A stretch of DNA of 64,000 nucleotides from Neofusicoccum parvum (GCA_020912385.1 CP087212.1:2477633-2541632), one strand, 5' to 3'. Positions 21,251-32,801 are shown, counted from the stretch's first letter. The notes: generated by a model not told the origin, from the sequence alone. A program made the numbers and translations.

Positions 21251-23899
21251 GCTGGCCTTCTACTCATTTTACTACATCTGGAACACCGCGTAAACGTGGG
21301 TTAATAGTGGGAGCAAATCGTCTGCAATTCGGCTCCACGTTATGCAGCCTCTCTATCCTGCTGCTTAACGCCTGCAATTCAGATAGTGATGGCTTAAGAA
21401 GACTGGCATTTGGATTTTCTTCGGGTAGAATTCGACAAATAGTTCTTAACGGAGCTCTCCCCAGAAGGGTAGCGAACGTCGAGATGTCAACCATTACTCT
21501 ATTCATTTGCTTACTACCTGTCCCCTCTCGCTTGACTGGTGGCCCTTCCCTCTGCCTGGCAGCCTGCCTTGCCAGGCCAGCCACATTCTCACACCTCGCT
21601 CCGCTTCATCAGTGGGTCGGAGGAGAGATTTGCCGGAGTCTGACAGCACGAGATTCGGGGAGTATGGTGTCATTCGATTAGGTGTGAAAATAATGTTCGC
21701 TTCGCGGGGAGCCGAGTACGTGGTGGCGTCTGTTTCGCCTGAGGCGCCTGATTCTCGCCGGCCCTCGCCAACCCTCGCCAGCCCTTATCTGCACCGCCCC
21801 TGCGGCCGGGCGCACTGCCCGTTTGATGAATCTGCAATGCAATGACGCCCCGATAGACAGGGTGCCCAATAGAATATAGGTTGCTGCAGTGGGAGTCTGA
21901 ACGAGTGACAGTTGCAGGACTTACTTCCTCACTATCGGGCGATGGCTGCAGATTTCTGCAGAACTGACTGTCGCTTCACACAAGCGGGGTTATCGTAGGG
22001 CTGGGAGGTGGAGATCACGGTGACAGTAGAAGAATTTTGCAGCAGCAATAATACTGCAGTATGACCAATGTGAATAGCTGCAGGAGTTGAGACTGCTGGG
22101 ATTTCTCGAGGCTACGACTCACAATCGGATATGAAGGATGACTGGCCCAAGAGGCGCAGGCAACCACCAGTGCTGCACGGGAGTGGGGCAAGAAGTTGGC
22201 GCCTGCTAACAGGTATCACAAGCAAGCATACACCATTCGCCGCGAAGACGTCCAAATCGAGTTGGTGAGATGGCGGGGAAGCGCGATAAATGAAGGCAAT
22301 TGGGTCAGGCAGCGGCCAGACTAAAAGCTGGCGAGAGAATTAGATGAATATGCGACCAGATAATCGCGTGTTGGTGATACGCAAGGTGATTCTCGGGGCC
22401 ATACGAAACTCAATTGTGATTTACGTCATAGCTAGATCCGAGATCATAGAAGATCTACGTTGTACCGACTATTTGGGACAGGGATGCTGAGAAAGGTTTC
22501 GAACGTCTCAGGCTGACCGTGTGAATCTCCAAGGATGTCCTTGTCAAATAACGTGCTGTCAACATTTTTTCGGCGCAAAGATAGCCGAGCCGAGGACGTG
22601 AACCAGCATTAGAAACCCTATTCCCGGTATCTCGCCAGCTTTCCCAACAGTACATCGCATAAGCCCTACGGATCAGCAAGCAGCGGGTCATCCTTCTTGT
22701 ATGCATCTCGCCAATATATCCGCCTTACCGCAAGCGGCTACAACCGCAGCCGGTCGGCTGGCCGGCTTCTCCCGCCGGCACGCTACAATCGCTCCAAATC
22801 GACAGTCAGACGCGGGGTGCTCGCAAATACATCCAAGTCAGGCTCTAGAGCTTAGCCTCTAGTCACTTGGAGCAGCCAATGCATGCTTGCCCTTCGATTG
22901 CGGATTTACGCGGCTATCGAAAGCGGCCCGGCCCCTCGCATGGTACGGCACGGCACGGGCCCCGCATCTTTCTGTACGGCAGAGGATAAGGAAGGTGTGG
23001 TAAGCTCGAGCAATTATTCCACCTACCCTGGTATTGCGACCCCGCTTCCTACACGGGCCCACGCCGCCGCGGGCGTTTACGGCTGCAGTCTGGTTATTCC
23101 CGATGCTACCCCCAGCTTTATCTACAGTATAAGCGCATATGCCCGGCTGGCGGGCTCACGAGTGTCACGCTATCTCACGTGTTTGCCAACCAGCAGCTTC
23201 GAATCCTTTCTGTGTTTTTGATTGGGCGCCTCACTTTCCATCTGCATACGGCAGATATCGTTGTTCTCGCTTGGGTAAGCGAAAAAACCAGAGGCTGCTG
23301 CGAGGATGCCGTCTATGCCCTTTTCGGGCTTCATGCATTTTAGCTCGCCAGCCATTCGGCTTGCCTTCAAAAGACAGCGATTACTACATGTATTGCGTAG
23401 CTGAGGTCACAACATATTTGAATTTGATGCTAGCGCGTGATGTTTTCACAACCAAGACATTGGGACTCAGCAATATCAAGTTTTCGCTGACTCATTAACC
23501 ATCGTCACTTTTTTATGAATGCCGGCCAAGATAGAGGTCAGATCACCCCTGTAACAAGGGCATAGGGTAGAGATACTAGTATAATCCATCCAGCAGTATC
23601 AGTACTACCGATGAATACGACTTCTACCGCGGCAAAGCTATAGATACAAGTTGGTTTCTATAAATGGACAAGACATGCTATACGCACGCAGCAGCCACCG
23701 TGAATATGTCCATTTTTTTCGCCAGGGTGAAAAGTGCCAACGTAAATGAGAATACCACGGTGAATACGATCAGCAACCTTATTGGCACTACCATTCACAT
23801 TAACTACTTACTAGATTATAACTAGAAGACTAGGTACGATATATTGTCTTTCTACATCTAGTAACTACTTTAACCCGTCCGCTCGTCCATGGTTCAAGA
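21251..23899. other. Long intergenic region with weak coding-like patches
   Basis: I find no confident gene. A minus-strand 106-codon ORF at 21264-21584 (SLSELQALSSRIERLHN) could be an upstream exon of the HET remnant but has no recognised domain. A plus-strand patch around 22170-22350 reads AREWGKKLAPANRYHKQAY then VQIELVRWRGSAINEGNWV with a single TAA, and looks like the end of a decayed protein. The 22720-23160 stretch is GC-rich with GCCGGC words. The last ~300 bases lie downstream of the HET gene. Confidence 0.5.
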
Positions 23900-26800
23900 C
23901 TAACGTATCTTGAAAAACTCCACCCTTGACCATACCTTACTCTCAGCAATATCTTCTATTGCCTCACCATCCATTTTTCCGTGAACGTAAACCTCGCCTA
24001 TAAACTTCATGGATCCAGAGCCATCGGGGTTCTCTCGTAGAACGACAGGCACAGAACAACCGTACAGAATGCAAACGAAATCGTCCTCCTCTGACGCAGG
24101 TGGACAAAGTCCAAAGAGAGCCTGCTGTTCCTCATCCTCCTGGCTTTTTCCGGTTTGCGCAGCCTCTGGATTCCGAACCGTTGCGGTGAAAAATCTCCTA
24201 TTCCACGTAACATTGCGTACGCGCATGAGGTACTTGCAGAGCATCTCCGAATGTCCCTGTAGGAGCTCGCCGACGTTAAGATCTCCGTTGTTGAATGTGT
24301 CTGCGATCTCAAGACATCGTAAACAGGCTCTCTGATACCACGACGGGGGGACTTGGCCGTCCTGGTCTCGATCAGCGACAAGAGTTCTCCAGATCGGATC
24401 TGGGACACTGTCAGGATTGTTCCTGATTCCGGTCCACTGCCCCATCCTTAGAGACTCTCTGAGGATGACACCACCGGTGTTTCGTGGTGAGACCTTTTTG
24501 ATTCTGGCCAGCTTAAAACCCTCCGCAAAAAGAGTTTCATTCTCGTCAACAAAGCCGGGAGTCTCATGAGCAACATTGGGAACTTTGCCATGCTCAGCAG
24601 GATTTTGAATGTTTGAAACTGAGCTCTTCCTCGCGCCAGACGCCCGGTAATTTGGCCGTCCTGCCGGGCCAACCAAGATCACCCCGTTCTTGCGGCCACC
24701 GTAAACCTCTTCTGGTTTTCCAAATTCAGAGCTCGACAAGAGAGGGATCCAGGAAGGCAAAGGAGCTTCATCTCTCACTGGCATTGCCCATGGGCGGCAG
24801 ATAATGTCCAGGGAAGAAGAGGAAGTAATACAGAATTGGGTGAAGTCCTTGTAAACTTTCACCTCAGATCTGGTGTAGTCCACTTCAAGCTTGGCATAGC
24901 ATGCTGTGGGACTTTCATCAATATCTGGAGCCCACAGGTCTGCCCTTGTGTCGCTTGCAATGCAAACAAGGCTGTAGATGAGATCGCGCCGGTCGGTAGT
25001 GTCGAATGTCTTGAGAGATGTAACAAGCGACTCAATAGATTTTATGGGTCTTTTAATCTCGCCGTGGTGCTTTCGTAGGAACAGATTGTTTGTTGCTTCC
25101 AGAAGGATCGCGGCACCGAAGAATTGGACATCGCCTAATGTGTTCGGTCCCTCTCGCCACTCTGAGAGATCGAACAAAGACTTGATGCTTTCCTGATTAG
25201 AGACGAGTAAAGCGGCAGCATCAGCGAAGTCTGACCACCGAACCATGGCTTCACCACAGTGGACCGTTGCATCCTTGGAAAGAGCAATCTCTTGCACAAC
25301 CCAGCGTCGTGAGAACCACCGGTCTCTCATAAGCTCTCCGAGAGCGTACCATTTCTTGGCCTGTCTCTTATCTTTTGCGTGTCTATCCAGCACAGCAAAG
25401 TCCATGATCGTGGAAATGAACTTCATAGCTTCATCGCTCCGTTTCTGACTGTCGCCCTCTCCCAGCCAGATGCACACATTGCTCGCGTTGCTGTAAATGT
25501 TGACCATTCTGGCCAGCTGCTGTGTTTTCTCCTGAGCATCGCCTTGGTTGATGCACATGAAGTCTACCCACAAAGCGACCGCGGAAGCTTTAGGGCCATG
25601 TCTTCTGAGACGGAGAAGAGCTCGAAAGAGATTGTTTCGAATACGAACGCGGGTTGCCCGACTGGCAGCGGTGCCCCATTCGTTCGGACTTGATGGACTT
25701 GGCGCGTCATGGCGATGTGACAGAAGGTAAATTCGGCCATTGTAGGTATCTGAACCCCAGAAATATGAAAGAGCTGCGTACTGTCGTTGAGGGGTTCCTG
25801 TAGCAGACCCGACGAAATCTTTTGGAGACCAGGTTTCTAAAGCGCATATCAAGGGGTAATATGGCTCAGGTGCGGGCAAAACAACTAGAACCCTGATTTG
25901 GTTGTCCTTGAGAGGCTGGTAAACATCTTTGTCGGCTATAGGCCCGCCTGAGAAGTGGTCGTATTGAGGGTTGGTTGAGTTGTCGCTAGGTCTCCATGTG
26001 CCATGATCTTTCAGGTATTGAAGCCACTTGTTTTCCAATTCCATTTCCGTCTGCAGAACCATCTTCAAGTCCACCACAAGGTTCAACTTCTCACGATGCT
26101 GTCGGATCTCTCGAATCTGTCCCTCCAGGATTTGTGTGTCGTTTATAATCCTCTCTAGTACCTCAAGAAACGGCTGGCGCACCGGGTCGTCCTCCTCATT
26201 GTCTTCGTCATCCATTTCATCAAACATGTCATCCCATTCGAGCATGGATCTGTAATCACGGTATGTCCGCCGCGAGCGAGACCAGCTGAATCGATCAACT
26301 GCATATCTGTGTCTGGCATACCGCCGCCAAAGTTGCTGCTGCGCCACAGAAGAACCCGCGTCGTGATACCGTTTTGAAATTACTTCCCTCTTCAATGATT
26401 TCAAAGTGTTTTGCCTCTCATCTTGCTGCTCTAATTCTTCGAGTTCTTGCCTTTCTTGCTGTTCTCTTGCCATTTTGAAGCCTCGCTCCCCATGTTCATC
26501 ATCGCCTAACTGCATTGCTGTGTCTTCCTTGTTGTCTTTCTTCTCATTCAGCCTTCTTAATTCCCTTTTGAGGCGCTTGATTCCTTTCTCCCCAATATCA
26601 ATCTTGTCTTGGTAGTCCGTGATCTGGGTCTTCATATCTCCGACTATCATCTCAAGATGCTTTATGTACAATAGCTTATTTCTTCTCTCGCTCTCGTCTT
26701 CGTCGCTCTCGTCTTCGTCACTCTCGTCTTCCTCGCGTTGGTCTTCGTCGTGCTGATCTTCGTCGTGCTGATCTTCGTCGTGCTGATCTTCGTCGTGCTG

Positions 26801-27763
26801 ATCTTCGTCGTGCTGATCTTCGTCGTGCTGATCTTCGTCGCGTTGGTCTTCGTCGCGTTGGTCTTCGTCGCGTTGGTCTTCGTCGCGTTGGTCTTCGTCG
26901 TGCTGATCTTCGTCGTGCTGATCTTCGTCGCGTTGGTCTTCGTCGCGTTGGTCTTCATCGCGTTGTTCTTTATCGCGTTGGTCTTCGGCGTGTTCATCTT
27001 CGGCGTGTTCATCTTTGCCGTGGTCATCTTCGCCGTGGTCATCTTCGCCGTGGTCGTGTTCCGAGCGTTCGTCTTGATCTTCGGTTGCGGATTGATGATC
27101 ATGAGAACCATCAACATTGCTGTCCTGTGGTTCTATCTGTTTCTTCGACTCGTCCAGCTCAGCCTGCAGCGCTTTCATATTACCTATGAGTACCCTCTGC
27201 TTCAGTTTGTTTTTCGTCTGGGCGCGTTGCTTTCCGACGAGATCGTTAGCTTTCCTTACTGACATCAAGTCTTGGCTCGTGGCGATCATGTTGTCTGGGA
27301 GTGTGAGCCCTTTCCAAATGTCTTCTTTCTTCGCTAGGAGCTGTTCCTCATCATTCCTCTTTAGCGCAGCCTTCAGTTCTTTCCGTGTATTCTCAAATTG
27401 CTCTGCCACCTTCTGATCAAGTACCCGGAGATCTTCCTTATCCATTCTGCTTAGCTCTTTGTGGCGGGCATGCTGCCTTTGAACTGCATCATCTAGCTCC
27501 TTGATAGCGCTAATCGATAATTTGTTCTGGTCCCTCCTCAGCTGTTCCTCCTCTTGTTTCAAAGAATCTATCCTATTACTAAGGATTTTGGCTCGATGCT
27601 CAGCAGCCTCACTACCTTGTTCGCGAAAGCCAAGATGGTCAAATCGGGGCTTGGCTTTGGGGGGGAGCTCGGGCAATGTAGGTGCGGCGGAAAAGAAAGA
27701 AGGTTCTAGCGAGATTGACTCCGAACTCGAGGAACGTCTAGACCGTCCTGAGAGGGAACCCAT
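23900..27763 (-). CDS. HET-domain protein with coiled-coil and acidic 5-residue repeats
   Basis: Intact 1,287-codon single-exon gene. The HET domain mediates non-self recognition and cell death in filamentous ascomycetes, by family. It begins near residue 640 with RQYAALSYFWGSDTY and continues with WVDFMCINQGDAQEKTQQL (about 730), NASNVCIWLGEGD, RRWVVQEIALS and, near the end, VPVVLRENPDG plus GEVYVHGKMDGEA. The first 230 residues are charged and heptad-like, suggesting coiled coil. Residues ~236-356 are tandem QHDED/QRDED-type pentapeptides. Residues ~360-640 are again Glu/Lys/Arg-rich helix. No RIP damage is apparent. ATG 27763 is the first in frame and is preceded by about 900 bases of noncoding sequence. 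The long coiled-coil N terminus is not the standard HET layout. Confidence 0.93.
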   Translation of the reverse strand: MGSLSGRSRRSSSSESISLEPSFFSAAPTLPELPPKAKPRFDHLGFREQGSEAAEHRAKILSNRIDSLKQEEEQLRRDQNKLSISAIKELDDAVQRQHARHKELSRMDKEDLRVLDQKVAEQFENTRKELKAALKRNDEEQLLAKKEDIWKGLTLPDNMIATSQDLMSVRKANDLVGKQRAQTKNKLKQRVLIGNMKALQAELDESKKQIEPQDSNVDGSHDHQSATEDQDERSEHDHGEDDHGEDDHGKDEHAEDEHAEDQRDKEQRDEDQRDEDQRDEDQHDEDQHDEDQRDEDQRDEDQRDEDQRDEDQHDEDQHDEDQHDEDQHDEDQHDEDQHDEDQREEDESDEDESDEDESERRNKLLYIKHLEMIVGDMKTQITDYQDKIDIGEKGIKRLKRELRRLNEKKDNKEDTAMQLGDDEHGERGFKMAREQQERQELEELEQQDERQNTLKSLKREVISKRYHDAGSSVAQQQLWRRYARHRYAVDRFSWSRSRRTYRDYRSMLEWDDMFDEMDDEDNEEDDPVRQPFLEVLERIINDTQILEGQIREIRQHREKLNLVVDLKMVLQTEMELENKWLQYLKDHGTWRPSDNSTNPQYDHFSGGPIADKDVYQPLKDNQIRVLVVLPAPEPYYPLICALETWSPKDFVGSATGTPQRQYAALSYFWGSDTYNGRIYLLSHRHDAPSPSSPNEWGTAASRATRVRIRNNLFRALLRLRRHGPKASAVALWVDFMCINQGDAQEKTQQLARMVNIYSNASNVCIWLGEGDSQKRSDEAMKFISTIMDFAVLDRHAKDKRQAKKWYALGELMRDRWFSRRWVVQEIALSKDATVHCGEAMVRWSDFADAAALLVSNQESIKSLFDLSEWREGPNTLGDVQFFGAAILLEATNNLFLRKHHGEIKRPIKSIESLVTSLKTFDTTDRRDLIYSLVCIASDTRADLWAPDIDESPTACYAKLEVDYTRSEVKVYKDFTQFCITSSSSLDIICRPWAMPVRDEAPLPSWIPLLSSSEFGKPEEVYGGRKNGVILVGPAGRPNYRASGARKSSVSNIQNPAEHGKVPNVAHETPGFVDENETLFAEGFKLARIKKVSPRNTGGVILRESLRMGQWTGIRNNPDSVPDPIWRTLVADRDQDGQVPPSWYQRACLRCLEIADTFNNGDLNVGELLQGHSEMLCKYLMRVRNVTWNRRFFTATVRNPEAAQTGKSQEDEEQQALFGLCPPASEEDDFVCILYGCSVPVVLRENPDGSGSMKFIGEVYVHGKMDGEAIEDIAESKVWSRVEFFKIR
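26690..27060 (-). repeat. 15-bp in-frame minisatellite in the HET gene
   Basis: About 24 tandem 15-bp units (plus-strand form GATCTTCGTCGTGCT and variants) encode pentapeptides HGEDD, HAEDE, RDEDQ, HDEDQ and SDEDE. The central 14-15 units are only two alternating types (QHDED and QRDED), in blocks, indicating recent unequal exchange. Unit length is a multiple of three, so changes in copy number keep the frame. The plus strand is also open here and gives a false hydrophobic ORF. Confidence 0.95.
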
Positions 27764-28675
27764 AGTTCCTGTTAGGGCTTGAGGCTGACTTGAGTTAAAT
27801 CAAGTAGACGAGGATCAAACTGGTGGGAAGCAAGCTTGAAAGAATTTTTGATGTGTGGAATGGTTAGTAGTGAGCAATGTCATTCATATATATATTGATA
27901 GATGCTCCGAGATGTACATACTAAACTGTCGAATGGACCTTCCCCTCTTGCACGATAAGATGCCTTGTCCACGTATCTTTGCTTTTACGTCATGATCATG
28001 CACCTTCGATTATCCCAATTCTATTAATCCTTGTAGACGCATTCTAAAAAAATTTGATTAAGTGGGAGCTAGCCTTTTCTATTTGCGCCTGCATCCAAAG
28101 CTGACGCTTTTACGTAAAGCCGATATGAAAATTATTGTGTCATTCGAATCCCAATATTTCCAAAGATTCAGCTCATGCAGCGGTATTGGAATTGAGAAGT
28201 ATTTGACGAACAACTTTTTCCGTGGTTCCGATATCAATATTGAAGAGCCCAACTCGGTACTTTTGCCAAGAATTATGTCCCCCGATCAGTGGTGTCGCAG
28301 CGTGGCTTGCATCTTCCTACAGCTTTAGAGTCACAGACACTCAGCTCAATCGGTTTAACATTCCCAACTGGGCAATAATCAACAATGCCACGTCAGCCGA
28401 ATCTCTGATCGCTAATCCTCGCCATTCTTACGCTTCTTACCTAGACTTAGATAACTCATTCATGTTGAGTGCTCATAGTTTGCCTCTTTGCCGCTATCAG
28501 TTGTTGATCTTTATCTAAAGTTTGACACTCAGGGCTAGTTCCTGCACCACACGATGTACCTGCGCCTTAACACGACGGTAAGTGTCATTAGCGCATCATA
28601 CTCTGACAACCTTTTGACTCTTTGGAGATTTTCCAGCGCTCTCTTAGAGCACCATTACTCCCAGACACGCCACAA
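27764..28675. promoter_or_regulatory. Divergent intergenic region between HET gene and membrane protein
   Basis: Roughly 900 bases separate two genes read outward, so it should contain both promoters. TATATATA at about 27885-27892 is a candidate TATA for the HET gene (minus strand), 120 bases upstream of its ATG. CT-rich blocks near 27840 and 28560-28670 are present. I see no repeat or ORF of substance. Confidence 0.5.
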
Positions 28676-29653
28676 ATGTCCCTCGATGCTGCCGGACTAG
28701 TTGCCCTAGCCGATCTCACAACAATTCAAAAGCGAACGGCACTGACGGGCACTGCCGTACTTCTGGACACCTTGATCCTCTGTCCTGGAATCCACATGCA
28801 ACAACACTCAACGAGCCTTAACGAAGGCGAATATCCGGCTTGCGCTGCCCTCACCAGTGGATACGTCTTTCGAGTCGAGAATCCCGCTACAGTCTTCTAC
28901 CTGCAGCAAGTAAGCAAGACTGCCCATGTCACATTTCTGGATGTTTCGAAGCTCGACAAACCGGGATCTCTGTTCACTCAGGCTGCAGCCTTATTATTTT
29001 CGAACAACAACACGTCTTTAGTTGGTGCCCTGGCGTATGGAATGGCTGTGTTATGGAATGTCTCTGTCATTATCCTCCTGGGATTTGCACACGACTGGTG
29101 GGGTCTCGGGGTGATCCTCATGTTAATGTTTTCTCGGCTAAGCAACGTCATCATTATCCGCCGCAGAGCTACCCCAGGCTGGTCTGGAGCGCCGGAACCA
29201 GGAAAGAAGGGTGACCTTCTCGTTTTGCTAAGCCAAGACCGTTGGGTCAGAATCAAAGGCGACGTTGACCACCTGAAGGCTGTGACATCTGGCCAATGGC
29301 TCAGGGATGAGAGCAGAGTTGAGAGCTGGATAGGGGCCGTTGCGACGCTAGTGGTGTATCTCTCTGCTGCATTGGTTAGCAATGCGACACAGTTTGGGAA
29401 AATTCTGATTTTGGCTCTTCTAGGCGGCTCAGTGGCGCTACTAGCCGTGAGTAACTCGACTACCAAACACATGGTAATGCATGGCCATGCTATAAAGGTC
29501 GTTAGAATGAGTAATAGGTACGATAGACGGTTGAAGCTTGCGGAAGAGTTGATCAATGAATTTGGTCGGAGAGATTGGGCGCTTCGAATGGGGATGGTCT
29601 CAGATGATATAGATGCTGAAGAAGCCGTTCAACAGGGGCCAGTAACCATGTAG
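28676..29653 (+). CDS. Small multi-span membrane protein, unknown function
   Basis: I chose ATG 28676 (MSLDAAGLVALADLTT); the open frame extends 18 codons upstream but only to a TTG. The product is 325 residues. An N-terminal hydrophobic segment (GTAVLLDTLILCPG) is followed by a soluble loop, then two strong membrane hairpins: ALAYGMAVLWNVSVIILLG with GLGVILMLMFSRLSNVIII at about residues 135-185, and a pair at about 235-280 (WIGAVATLVVYLSAALVS, KILILALLGGSVALLAVS). The C terminus is charged and cytosolic-looking. The layout resembles a class of conserved fungal membrane proteins without assigned role; I cannot name the family. The frame is clean, with no RIP stops. Confidence 0.75.
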   Translation: MSLDAAGLVALADLTTIQKRTALTGTAVLLDTLILCPGIHMQQHSTSLNEGEYPACAALTSGYVFRVENPATVFYLQQVSKTAHVTFLDVSKLDKPGSLFTQAAALLFSNNNTSLVGALAYGMAVLWNVSVIILLGFAHDWWGLGVILMLMFSRLSNVIIIRRRATPGWSGAPEPGKKGDLLVLLSQDRWVRIKGDVDHLKAVTSGQWLRDESRVESWIGAVATLVVYLSAALVSNATQFGKILILALLGGSVALLAVSNSTTKHMVMHGHAIKVVRMSNRYDRRLKLAEELINEFGRRDWALRMGMVSDDIDAEEAVQQGPVTM

Positions 29654-29984
29654 TTAGCTATTTAGATTGGGGCCGCGAAATCCTAAGACCTATGCTTTAT
29701 GGGAACCAGCCCTCTTTCCCATTCTCTCTACTCTGATTGGTCGTCGTGTAGCCTGTGCGCGGGCGGTCAAAGGAACATCAAAATTCTGCCGCTATCTTCA
29801 CCGATTTCCCTTACAAGGCAAAGCAATAACTAACTAGGATAAACTTTATTTAGTCACGAAAATCTCACGCTAGGACAGGGGGACGAAAATACAGCGCGTC
29901 GGACTTGCTCAAGCAATCTGTCCACACTTATATAGCATTGATTTACACATCAGCGTTAAGTTTCCCACAGTCGGCCGATAAACC

Positions 29985-32801
29985 ATGGACCTTTTTAAGT
30001 ATAATCAATCGTACAGCCTCCTCATCTGCAAACCGTACGCCTATACCATTCCGCCACCTCACCTACGCGCCCACATTATCGCCAATCACGAACAACATGT
30101 CCGCAATACTACCGGAATTACACCTAATAACAGAGGTGTTCGACCCACCGGCCTATCCCGTGCAGTCACGCGTATGGTGGAGACAATACAAGAGACCTAC
30201 AATCTTGTCGATCCACGCACTACCAAGATTCCTATTCCGCCTATCGATTCTGCACCAATTCCTGGCTTACGGCTGCACCGTGGCTATCAGTGCAGTCTCT
30301 GTCCATTGATACACTGCAGTCAACAATCCAGCGGCGACAGCAGCTTGAGAAAGCATTTCAATTCCACCCATCGCGCGCAATCTCGCCGGGCAGGTAGACC
30401 GAGTAGGGTCACTTGGAGTTTATGGGAGGACGAAAAACCGATATTTCACGAGGTTAACTGTCAACGCTTCTTTACCTCAGGCCATCAAAGCTCCTTCTTC
30501 CAGGTTACCGCGAAGCATGTTAGGTAAGAGAATCTAACGGCTATTCAAGAAGGCGACATTATTCGGGACATTATTAGTAAACAGCTTAGCGACAGCAGTC
30601 GAGAGCTTGAGAGGACCAGCCGGACTTTTCAAGATCAGACCAGCAAAACCGAAGTCTCTCCTTGGCTTAATATAGCCCGCTGGGCCCGCTATTGCGACGG
30701 CTTGGACCTGACAAGACTGGTACCGCTGGCAAATGCCGCAAACCCTCATTTAGAGCTGTTGGAATGTTGATGAACAACGATGATCCATTGATGATTGGCA
30801 TGAAGAGGAAGAGGGTGGGTGACCCGCTTGCCTCTTATACGAGTGATTGTGGCTAAGCTATGTGGTGTGATATAAGGAGACCTTGAAACACGTGATATCC
30901 AACAAGAGCACGACCTACTGTTCTTAAGCGATAGTCTCGATCGCTTAGTAGAACGGGCCTGTGTTTTAATTCGCAATGGGAAAGTCAGTGTGTTCGACCT
31001 CGCTACGATCAACAGCTTCATCGTAGGTAAAGCCAATAAGTCGGAACGTATACTGGCTATGAACCTGTAGAAGTAGACCCTTCGTAGCTATAAGCTTCTT
31101 TAGAAGCGCTTACTCTGTTTTACCTACCGGACCAGTCGAAAGAACCATGGGTTACAGCTACGCCATCAACTGACTACCGTACAGCTTAACTATTTGGACC
31201 GCGCCATGTCTATTACACGGAGTTTATCGATGCTGCTAGCTACACCTACTACTGCCTCTCTTACCGCTCCTACTACCGCTCCTGGAACTACAACAAACGA
31301 AGCCCGGGAAAAGGTCGAGTCCGAGCTCGATAGGTCTTGCCTTTTGCTTTGCATATCACTACTGGACCATCGGCTTCGAGGCAGTCACTTTGAAAGCGTT
31401 ATCGTCGGCTTCCTCTCAGTGCTAAGCATTGATGAGAAGAACGGCTATACTTTCCACGGGCCCGTTAACTATTCACCATATCTGTCCAGATTCATCAAAA
31501 TAGCTCAAATACTTGTCATCGAACGCGCGATCATTGCAGCAGAGGAAGGAACTGTTGAAAATACTTCAGATGCGATTAGTGAGATGCATCAGAATTTCCT
31601 TACACGCGGATCCCATACTGCATTTGACTGGGCATATCGAATGCGTATATACGCAAAGAAGGAGATCGTTAGCACTACATATCGCGGCTTTGTCATCTGG
31701 TCCGAAGATAAGCTGGCTGTGTCTTACAAGAAGACCACTATAAGACTCAACGACTTTAGAGACTTTGTGGCGGTGCAGGCACGCTTAGCCCAGGAGGAGC
31801 TACAAGACCTTCTCTTTCACAAGCCAGAAGAGCCTTTACCTCGCCTTCACCTCGACCACTTGCAGGATGACTGTAGCAATGCGCAAACAGGCTGGAACTT
31901 TCTAAAAGATCCACGAACTGTGGAGCAGTTACGCCTCGCAGGCCACAATGGACTCCTCTCTTATGTCCTTCAGGACCGCTGGCTCATGGATGAGTTTGTG
32001 GAGTTAGGCGCAGATCGCCAGCTATGTTGGAAAAATGCCGGTGTGAAGAAATACCTTTCGAAGGTGGACGCCTTTTTAGAGCGGTTGCTGCTCCTTGTTC
32101 ACCTAACATCTGGGCAGCCAGCCCGCGGGACGGAGCTGCTCAGCCTACAGCACTGCAACACCGCGCAGGGCTATCACAGGAGCATTTTTCTCGAAGATGG
32201 TCTGATAGGAACTGTTACATCTTATCATAAGGGGTACAATATTACCGGCACTACAAAGATCATTCATCGCTATCTTCCGAGAGAAGTGAGCGAGCTACTG
32301 GTATACTATCTTTGGTTAGTGCTTCCATTCTGGCAAAGCCTTGAAGTGTTAGCTTGCTATAGAAAGGATCCACCATCACCCTTCTTGTGGCCAAAGGGTA
32401 CTGGGAGCTGGGATTCAAATCGCCTGAGCCGAGTACTTTCAAGAGAGGCAGCTGCACACATGAAGACATCACTAAATGTCATGGGATACCGTCATATTGC
32501 GATTGCAATTTCTCGCATATATCTTAGGTGTGGAGGGTTTCGGGATGATTACGGCTTCGACCAGCGAATGTTAGATGAGCAAGCTGCGCACGGATCTTGG
32601 ATATCAGGCACAATATACGCTCGGGAGATGCAGGAGGCACCGGGCCACGTTGAGGGACGTAGAAGGGAATTTAGAGCGGTAAGTCGGGAGTGGCATAGTT
32701 TTCTTGGGTTTCAGGTGTATCTTGGGGCTCGAAAGCGCCCGCTAATAGAAGATGAAAGCCTAGGAGACGGAGCATCAAAGAGGGCCTGCTTGGGATGGTA
32801 A
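29985..32801 (+). pseudogene. OrsD/recombinase-like gene without helicase; relative of the telomeric TLH
   Basis: One frame of 939 codons, interrupted by stops, parallels the first two-thirds of the TLH at 55202. Residues 1-170 carry paired Cys/His regions (YSLLICKPYA, CSLCPLIHC, LRKHFNSTHR) and VNCQRFFTSGHQSSFF, matching TLH VYCQRFFPTFHGSQYF; this is the OrsD/DUF3505-type zinc region. SPWLNIARWARYCDGLDL matches TLH SPWLDRTQWLPYLARLD. From 31194 a 535-codon open stretch ends in a recombinase-like region: SGQPARGTELLSL, SYHKGYN, GYRHIAIAISRIYL, SGTIYAREM, WHSFLGFQV. Stops include TAA 30525, a cluster of TGA codons at 30768-30800, and TAGs around 31065-31110. The frame runs into a normal 3' flank and never enters helicase sequence. 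Either a decayed TLH relative or a separate helicase-less family. Confidence 0.75.

Noticed and set aside
26690..27060. CRISPR-like array
   Set aside because: Contiguous 15-bp tandem units without spacers, inside a coding region of a eukaryote.
26738..27262. Plus-strand 174-codon hydrophobic ORF (VFVVLIFV repeats)
   Set aside because: It is the reverse-strand shadow of the 15-bp minisatellite in the HET gene.
30524..30584. GTAAGA intron in the OrsD-like gene
   Set aside because: Splicing to the AG at 30584 would shift out of the frame that contains the conserved SPWL..W block; a 54-nt alternative keeps frame but its branch site is badly placed. A simple stop is preferred.
29985..32801. Orsellinic-acid gene cluster, suggested by the OrsD-type domain
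   Set aside because: No polyketide synthase or tailoring enzymes nearby; the domain is common at the N terminus of telomeric helicases.
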